A DNA stretch of 17,263 bases from JAHFJU01 sp964354865 (lineage in GTDB: Bacteria > Patescibacteriota > Gracilibacteria > UBA1369 > UM-FILTER-53-11). Location: positions 1 to 17,263 of the forward strand of contig CAYHBN010000024.1 in NCBI GenBank assembly GCA_964354865.1, written 5' to 3'. The position numbers and the translations under genes are program-made. Positions within the stretch are counted from its first letter, which is position 1; every line of letters begins with the position of its first letter. The notes beneath the pieces were generated by a model. The model ran no database searches. It worked only from the letters and a program-made list of their open reading frames with translations, and was not told where the DNA came from. Shown in pieces: positions 13,460-17,263 of this stretch.

Positions 13460-14869
13460 ATGAATTCTACGGTAACCATGGATAAGATTGTGTCGCTCTG
13501 TAAACGTCGTGGATTTGTGTTTCCCGGCTCAGAAATTTACGGCGGATTGGCAAATACGTGGGATTACGGGCCTTATGGGGTTGAGTTGATCAACAATATT
13601 AAGAAAATCTGGTGGAAGACCTTTATTCAAGAGCGTGAAGATATGGTAGGAGTTGATGCCGCAATTTTGATGAATCCTCGGGTGTGGGAGGCCTCTGGTC
13701 ACGTTGCTTCGTTTAGCGATCCGTTGATGGACTGTAAAAAATGTAATGAGCGTGTTCGTGGCGATAAGTTGCTCGAGACAAAAATGCCCGTTGAAGAGGT
13801 AGTAAAGCTTTCTTTAAATGAGATTTCTGCAAAGATTCACGAACTGAAAATACCGTGCCCTAAGTGTGGTGAATGTCAATTTACCGAGGCGCGTGCTTTT
13901 AATATGATGTTCCGCACGTATCAGGGTGTGATCGAAGATTCTCAGGCAATGGTCTACATGCGTCCCGAGACTGCGCAGGGAATTTTCGTCAACTTTAAAA
14001 ATGTACAGCAGACTACGCGTAAGAAGTTGCCGTTCGGTATTGGTCAAATTGGTAAGGCATTTCGTAATGAAATTACACCAGGTAACTTTACCTTCCGTAC
14101 TCGAGAATTCGAACAAATGGAGATTGAATACTTTGTAAAAGAGGTAGATTGGAAGCCATTATACGATGGCTGGAGAGAGTCTATGAATAACTTTTTTGTT
14201 CAAACTTTGGGATTGAAGACCGAGCGCATGCGCTGGAGAAAACACGACGACAACGAACTTTCTCACTATTCAAAAGAGACCTGGGACGTTGAATATGAAT
14301 TCCCGTTTGGTTGGGGTGAGTTGTGGGGCATCGCCTACCGTGGTGATTACGATCTTAAGCAGCACACTCAGTTTTCGGGCGAGAAACTCGAATATTTGGA
14401 TCCTGAGACTAACGAAAAATTGGTGCCGCACTGTATTGAACCAACCTTCGGTGTAACTCGAACTGCGCTCGTTACCATGCTCGATGCCTACGACGAAGAA
14501 GAAGTTTCACCAGCAGCTGACGGAAAGCCAGCAGACGTTCGCATTGTCATGAGATTTAAGCCTGCCTTAGCTCCTATAAAAGCAGCAATTTTGCCTCTCA
14601 TGAAAAAAGAGCCACTTGCAGGTAAGGCACGTGAACTTTTCACTCAACTTAAAAAGTACTTCATGGTTGAGTACGACGAGAGCGGCTCTATTGGTAAGCG
14701 CTACCGTCGCCACGATGAGCTTGGTACTCCATTCTGCATTACCATCGACTTCGACACCGTTGAAAAAGAGGGTGAAACAGTCACCATTCGTCACCGCGAC
14801 TCGATGCAACAAGAGCGTGTGAAAATGAGTGAGGTAAAAGACTTTATTCAGAAGGCGGTTGATGCATAA
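13460..14869 (+). CDS. glyS: Glycyl-tRNA synthetase, homodimeric class II type
   Basis: Charges tRNA-Gly with glycine. It has 469 residues and is the single-chain alpha2 type found in archaea, eukaryotes and some bacteria, not the alpha2beta2 GlyQ/GlyS pair. GFVFPGSEIYGGLANTWDYG (18-37) is the diagnostic N-terminal segment. Two CxxC pairs (C92/C95 and C133/C136) in the insertion likely bind zinc. MRPETAQGIF (167-176) and FRNEITPGNFTFRTREFEQM (201-220) form the active-site loop and motif 2; EPTFGVTRTALVTMLDAY is motif 3. The C-terminal anticodon-binding domain includes YDESGSIGKRYRRHDELGTP. An in-frame ATG at 13478 is an alternative start. The 3' half uses more C-ending codons than its neighbours, as expected for a highly expressed gene. 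It follows dtd. Confidence 0.97.
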   Translation: MNSTVTMDKIVSLCKRRGFVFPGSEIYGGLANTWDYGPYGVELINNIKKIWWKTFIQEREDMVGVDAAILMNPRVWEASGHVASFSDPLMDCKKCNERVRGDKLLETKMPVEEVVKLSLNEISAKIHELKIPCPKCGECQFTEARAFNMMFRTYQGVIEDSQAMVYMRPETAQGIFVNFKNVQQTTRKKLPFGIGQIGKAFRNEITPGNFTFRTREFEQMEIEYFVKEVDWKPLYDGWRESMNNFFVQTLGLKTERMRWRKHDDNELSHYSKETWDVEYEFPFGWGELWGIAYRGDYDLKQHTQFSGEKLEYLDPETNEKLVPHCIEPTFGVTRTALVTMLDAYDEEEVSPAADGKPADVRIVMRFKPALAPIKAAILPLMKKEPLAGKARELFTQLKKYFMVEYDESGSIGKRYRRHDELGTPFCITIDFDTVEKEGETVTIRHRDSMQQERVKMSEVKDFIQKAVDA

Positions 14870-14881
14870 CTCTCTCTCTGT

Positions 14882-15322
14882 ATGGTTGAAAAAGTTGAGC
14901 TCGCATCTGCCAATGAAATGCTGCCTGCTGTTGTTGAAACAGGAGGAAAAGCTGGAGAGCAAGTGGTAAATAGAGTAGCGGCAATTAAGCAAGCAACTGA
15001 GCTTGTTTTAGCTGGAGATACAAAAGGTGCACTGCTCGTTATGCCAGATTTGAAAAATGTGCCACCAATAACTCCTGATGAAGTTGTAGCTGCAGATCAT
15101 TTTCAAAGAATATTACTTGCGCTTATTGCTAGCGATCGATCGCATGATTTGGGAAGGTCGCAGAGTACAACACCTGAATTTGAGTCTATTTTTAGGGGAT
15201 CTTCTCAACAGCCACTGCCTCCACTTGATCCATTTATGCCAGAAACGAATAGATACCGTGATTATTGGGGAACTTTACGAGGCGGGCCTGGTTATAATAG
15301 GTATAGAGATTCTGGATTTTGA
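14882..15322 (+). CDS. Hypothetical 146-aa protein with NRYRD-repeat tail
   Basis: Not recognised. It starts 12 bases after the glyS stop, so it may be read from the glyS promoter. Residues about 1-90 are acidic and probably helical (for example GEQVVNRVAAIKQATELVLAG and EVVAADHFQRILLALIAS), with no membrane helix. From about residue 95 the protein is low-complexity, rich in Ser, Gln and Pro (SSQQPLPPLDPFMPE), and ends in a Tyr/Arg/Gly tail where NRYRD occurs twice (about 122-126 and 139-143) separated by WGTLRGGPGY. It ends in TGA. No Shine-Dalgarno sequence is seen; the base composition of this part is AT-richer than glyS. It may be a disordered-tailed adaptor; function unknown. Confidence 0.65.
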   Translation: MVEKVELASANEMLPAVVETGGKAGEQVVNRVAAIKQATELVLAGDTKGALLVMPDLKNVPPITPDEVVAADHFQRILLALIASDRSHDLGRSQSTTPEFESIFRGSSQQPLPPLDPFMPETNRYRDYWGTLRGGPGYNRYRDSGF

Positions 15323-15353
15323 GGTTTCCTAGATGACGTTTTTGCGACAGGAA

Positions 15354-15381
15354 TTGACAAATATTGGCTTTGGTATATAGT
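15354..15381 (+). promoter_or_regulatory. Strong promoter of the 193-aa gene, leaderless geometry
   Basis: TTGACA (15354-15359), a 16-base spacer and TATAGT (15376-15381): a perfect -35 and five of six at -10. The hexamer ends 7 bases before the ATG at 15389. This is the cleanest case in the window of a full promoter placed directly against a start codon. Confidence 0.65.
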
Positions 15382-15388
15382 TGCCGCT

Positions 15389-15970
15389 ATGGCTCAGAAT
15401 AATAATGAACTATATGTTGCACATGTTGTAGACCAGTTTTTTCATTCTCCCGACTTTGTCGCGAAGGTATCAGATGTGAATGTATTACGAGCATTTATAA
15501 AAGAAGAGCTGTTGAAAGCGTATTCATCTATTGAAAAAAATCCTATCAGTGATCGCATGATGGCTATCTTAGTTGAATCAACACTGAGAAAAATAGCCGA
15601 AATATCTGATGGAATTGCTCGACAAGCACAAGTAGCTTTGCTTAATGATTCTCCTAATGGACAAATTGTATGGAGTGTCTATAAAGGAATAACCTCTGTG
15701 CTTTCTCAGCGTGCTTACAACGCAATTGTAGATATAGGAAAAATCAAATTTGGACCACTTAAGGAAGTGACAAAATATTGGGCTCGAGATGAGCAGGGTA
15801 ATCTAAATCCTACTTTGGCACAGGTTTCACTCTTATCTCCAAGTGAAATTTTAGGTATTCCGGGGGCAGGCTTAGCGACACTTAATGCAATTAGACGTCT
15901 ATTATTCAGCAAAGGGCTCACTTTACGCGGGGATACTAAGAAGATTGTATATAAATCCGATGGCTTCTAA
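15389..15970 (+). CDS. Hypothetical 193-aa helical protein
   Basis: Not recognised. The 193-residue protein appears largely alpha-helical and soluble, with no signal peptide, no clear membrane segment and no cysteine. Segments worth noting are VNVLRAFIKEELLKAYSSIE near the N-terminus, MMAILVESTLRKIAEISDGI in the middle, and a C-terminal LLSPSEILGIPGAGLATLNA followed by a basic IRRLLFSKGLTLRGDTKK tail. The IPGAGLATLNAIRRLL part could be an amphipathic helix. The gene has a strong promoter of its own and precedes the VirD4-like ATPase gene by 55 bases on the same strand, so a link with that secretion apparatus is possible but unproven. AT-rich codon use resembles the preceding 146-aa gene. Confidence 0.7.
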   Translation: MAQNNNELYVAHVVDQFFHSPDFVAKVSDVNVLRAFIKEELLKAYSSIEKNPISDRMMAILVESTLRKIAEISDGIARQAQVALLNDSPNGQIVWSVYKGITSVLSQRAYNAIVDIGKIKFGPLKEVTKYWARDEQGNLNPTLAQVSLLSPSEILGIPGAGLATLNAIRRLLFSKGLTLRGDTKKIVYKSDGF

Positions 15971-15984
15971 TATAGGCGGGTTTG

Positions 15985-15993
15985 TGCTATACT
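15985..15993 (+). promoter_or_regulatory. Extended -10 of the VirD4-like gene
   Basis: TGCTATACT, an extended -10 with five of six hexamer matches, 32 bases before ATG at 16026. The leader of about 25 bases is A-rich with no Shine-Dalgarno sequence. Confidence 0.45.
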
Positions 15994-16025
15994 AATCAGA
16001 TAAATTAATAAAAAGCGAAACAAAA

Positions 16026-17263
16026 ATGCTCGATTCAGTACTAAATTATTTTAAACAAATTCAGTGGGACTTAGTCGGTACGTGGATTTACAAACATCCA
16101 ATTCAGATCGTTATTTATTCAGCGCTGATTTGGTATGGTGTGCCTACGATTATTAGGTTGCTGCGATATCTTCGTCACCGAATGGTAGAAAAGCATTTGG
16201 TGTACATGCAAATTCAGCTGCCTCGTGAGGACTCTCAGAAAGATAAAGATAAACAAGTAGAGAAAGATTTTAAGGAGAAAATAGGTGTTATGGAGCAGTT
16301 TTATAGATCAATTTATGAAATTCGCGAATTAAGTTTGCGCAATCAAATCCGTCGATGGTTTTTCTCGCACAACTTTGTTACCGTTGAAATCGTTGCTCAA
16401 AATAAGATTGTAAACATGTACTTCGTAGTGCTCGATGAGTATCGAGATCTTATTGAAAAACAAATTACCTCGTACTATCCCGATGCTGATATTCAATACG
16501 TAAAACCATATGAAATGCACAAAAAAGGCTACAAGCCTGTTGCATATTATGCGTATGAAGCAAATAAATTTTGGTATCCAATTAAGACTTATAAGACTAT
16601 TGAAAATGATCCTCTTAATAGTATGACTAACGTTTTGTCTAAATTGGCAGATGATGAAACGGGTATTATTCAGTTTACCATAAAACCAAAAGCTAATTCC
16701 TGGAGAAAAAAGGCAGAAGAAGAGGGAACGGCATTGTTTAAAAATAAAAAACAAGAGAGTTTTATGAGCAAGATCCCGCTGATTGGTTTTATTTGGACTA
16801 TTTTTGGAGGAATCGTTTTTGGCTATGACCGAATTAAAGATGATATGAATGGCACAAACGCACCTGGCGCAAAGAGTGGTGATTCGTATGTTCGTATGTT
16901 GCAGACTGCAGAAGAGCGGGCAAAACATGTGGGTGAAAAGGCTCAGCAAGAAGGATTTGATACGGTAATCAGACTCTATGCAGAAGGAAAAACACGTCTT
17001 CGTAGTGAAGAGTTAATGAACGATATATTTGTTGCGCTCAACTTGTTTAAAGATCCTGTGATGAACTATTTTCAGACTCGACGTATTATTCCACTTCATG
17101 TTTTGAATACACCATGGATGATGCATAACATGAAGCATCGAATCTTTAGTTATGGTGAAAGAATTTCGACAATGGTTCCAGAAGAGCTTGCGTCGTTCTT
17201 TCATTTTCCAAACAGCCGATATAATTACACGCCCATTATTCGATGGCTTCAGTATAAGGTTTT
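16026..17263 (+). CDS. VirD4/HerA-like secretion ATPase, N-terminal part (cut by window edge)
   Basis: I translated 412 codons without a stop. The N-terminus has a hydrophobic helix at about 24-46 (HPIQIVIYSALIWYGVPTII), then the cytoplasmic LPREDSQKDKDKQVEKDFKE and IGVMEQFYRSIYEIRE segments at 65-101. I associate these with large CPR proteins annotated as type IV secretion, conjugative DNA-transfer (VirD4/TraG-like) ATPases. A second hydrophobic stretch lies at 249-267 and the EELASFFHFPNSRYNYTP segment at 386-403 commonly precedes the P-loop in such proteins. The Walker A motif would lie beyond the right edge, so ATPase activity is inferred. Such proteins would drive DNA or protein export, or pilus-linked transport, at the membrane. 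An open frame of 206 codons on the opposite strand (16329-16949) is a shadow. The identification rests on remembered family similarity. Confidence 0.7.
   Translation, partial: MLDSVLNYFKQIQWDLVGTWIYKHPIQIVIYSALIWYGVPTIIRLLRYLRHRMVEKHLVYMQIQLPREDSQKDKDKQVEKDFKEKIGVMEQFYRSIYEIRELSLRNQIRRWFFSHNFVTVEIVAQNKIVNMYFVVLDEYRDLIEKQITSYYPDADIQYVKPYEMHKKGYKPVAYYAYEANKFWYPIKTYKTIENDPLNSMTNVLSKLADDETGIIQFTIKPKANSWRKKAEEEGTALFKNKKQESFMSKIPLIGFIWTIFGGIVFGYDRIKDDMNGTNAPGAKSGDSYVRMLQTAEERAKHVGEKAQQEGFDTVIRLYAEGKTRLRSEELMNDIFVALNLFKDPVMNYFQTRRIIPLHVLNTPWMMHNMKHRIFSYGERISTMVPEELASFFHFPNSRYNYTPIIRWLQYKV

Noticed and set aside
720..15322. Alternative genetic code with UGA as glycine
   Set aside because: gpmI, the 219-aa gene, dtd and the 146-aa gene end sensibly in TGA, and no conserved motif is interrupted by TGA.
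15323..15388. Terminator between the 146-aa and 193-aa genes
   Set aside because: No stem followed by a T tract could be found in this gap; the stretch is better explained by the promoter of the 193-aa gene.
16329..16949. 206-codon open frame on the minus strand
   Set aside because: It is antisense to the VirD4-like gene, which has a good start, an extended -10 and coherent protein features; the antisense product is a Phe/Ile/Cys-rich sequence with no family character.
1..17263. CRISPR array, tRNA, rRNA, insertion sequence or prophage
   Set aside because: No regularly spaced repeats, no cloverleaf-like GTTCGAATC-type segments in gaps, no transposase or phage protein, and gaps are too short to hold an array.

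Overview
This window looks like a chromosomal segment of a low-to-mid-GC bacterium, most probably a member of the Candidate Phyla Radiation (Patescibacteria, Parcubacteria-like). The reasons are the compact gene packing, the near absence of Shine-Dalgarno sequences, an archaeal/bacterial-type homodimeric GlyRS, and above all the N-terminal half of a VirD4/HerA-like secretion ATPase of a type common in CPR genomes. Several genes (gpmI, dtd and two hypothetical genes) end in TGA, so the standard code applies and the UGA=Gly lineages (Gracilibacteria, SR1) are excluded. The taxonomic call is inference.

Left part (1-10463, all minus strand), read in transcription order from the right: pepP-like Xaa-Pro peptidase, glmS, an unrecognised 219-aa protein, an unrecognised 106-aa coiled-coil protein, pyk, ruvC, a membrane-anchored TPR protein, a prepilin peptidase (pilD), gpmI, and manC, which runs off the left edge. 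Spacers are short (some genes overlap or nearly touch), but several genes carry their own -10 elements, so this is a chain of small transcription units rather than one operon. Themes are lower glycolysis (gpmI, pyk), amino-sugar and GDP-mannose supply for the envelope (glmS, manC), recombination (ruvC) and type IV pilus processing (pilD).

Middle part (10464-12910): a NUDIX hydrolase on plus converges on rlmN on minus, with only one base between their stop codons. rlmN diverges from an OmpR-family regulator whose receiver domain has lost most phosphorylation residues. The rlmN-regulator spacer carries several nested inverted repeats and a near-consensus promoter.

Right part (12911-17263, all plus): dtd, glyS, two unrecognised small proteins, then the truncated VirD4-like ATPase.

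The most striking signal is promoter geometry. For gpmI, ruvC, pyk, the 219-aa gene, the NUDIX gene, dtd, the 193-aa gene and, more weakly, rlmN, a -10 hexamer ends 6-7 bases before the start codon. This predicts leaderless mRNAs. The geometry also corrects three start sites (gpmI GTG at 2267, pyk ATG at 6482, regulator ATG at 12233). No tRNA, rRNA, CRISPR array, insertion sequence or convincing intrinsic terminator was seen. No gene-free stretch exceeds 300 bases; the longest is the 186-base rlmN/regulator spacer.
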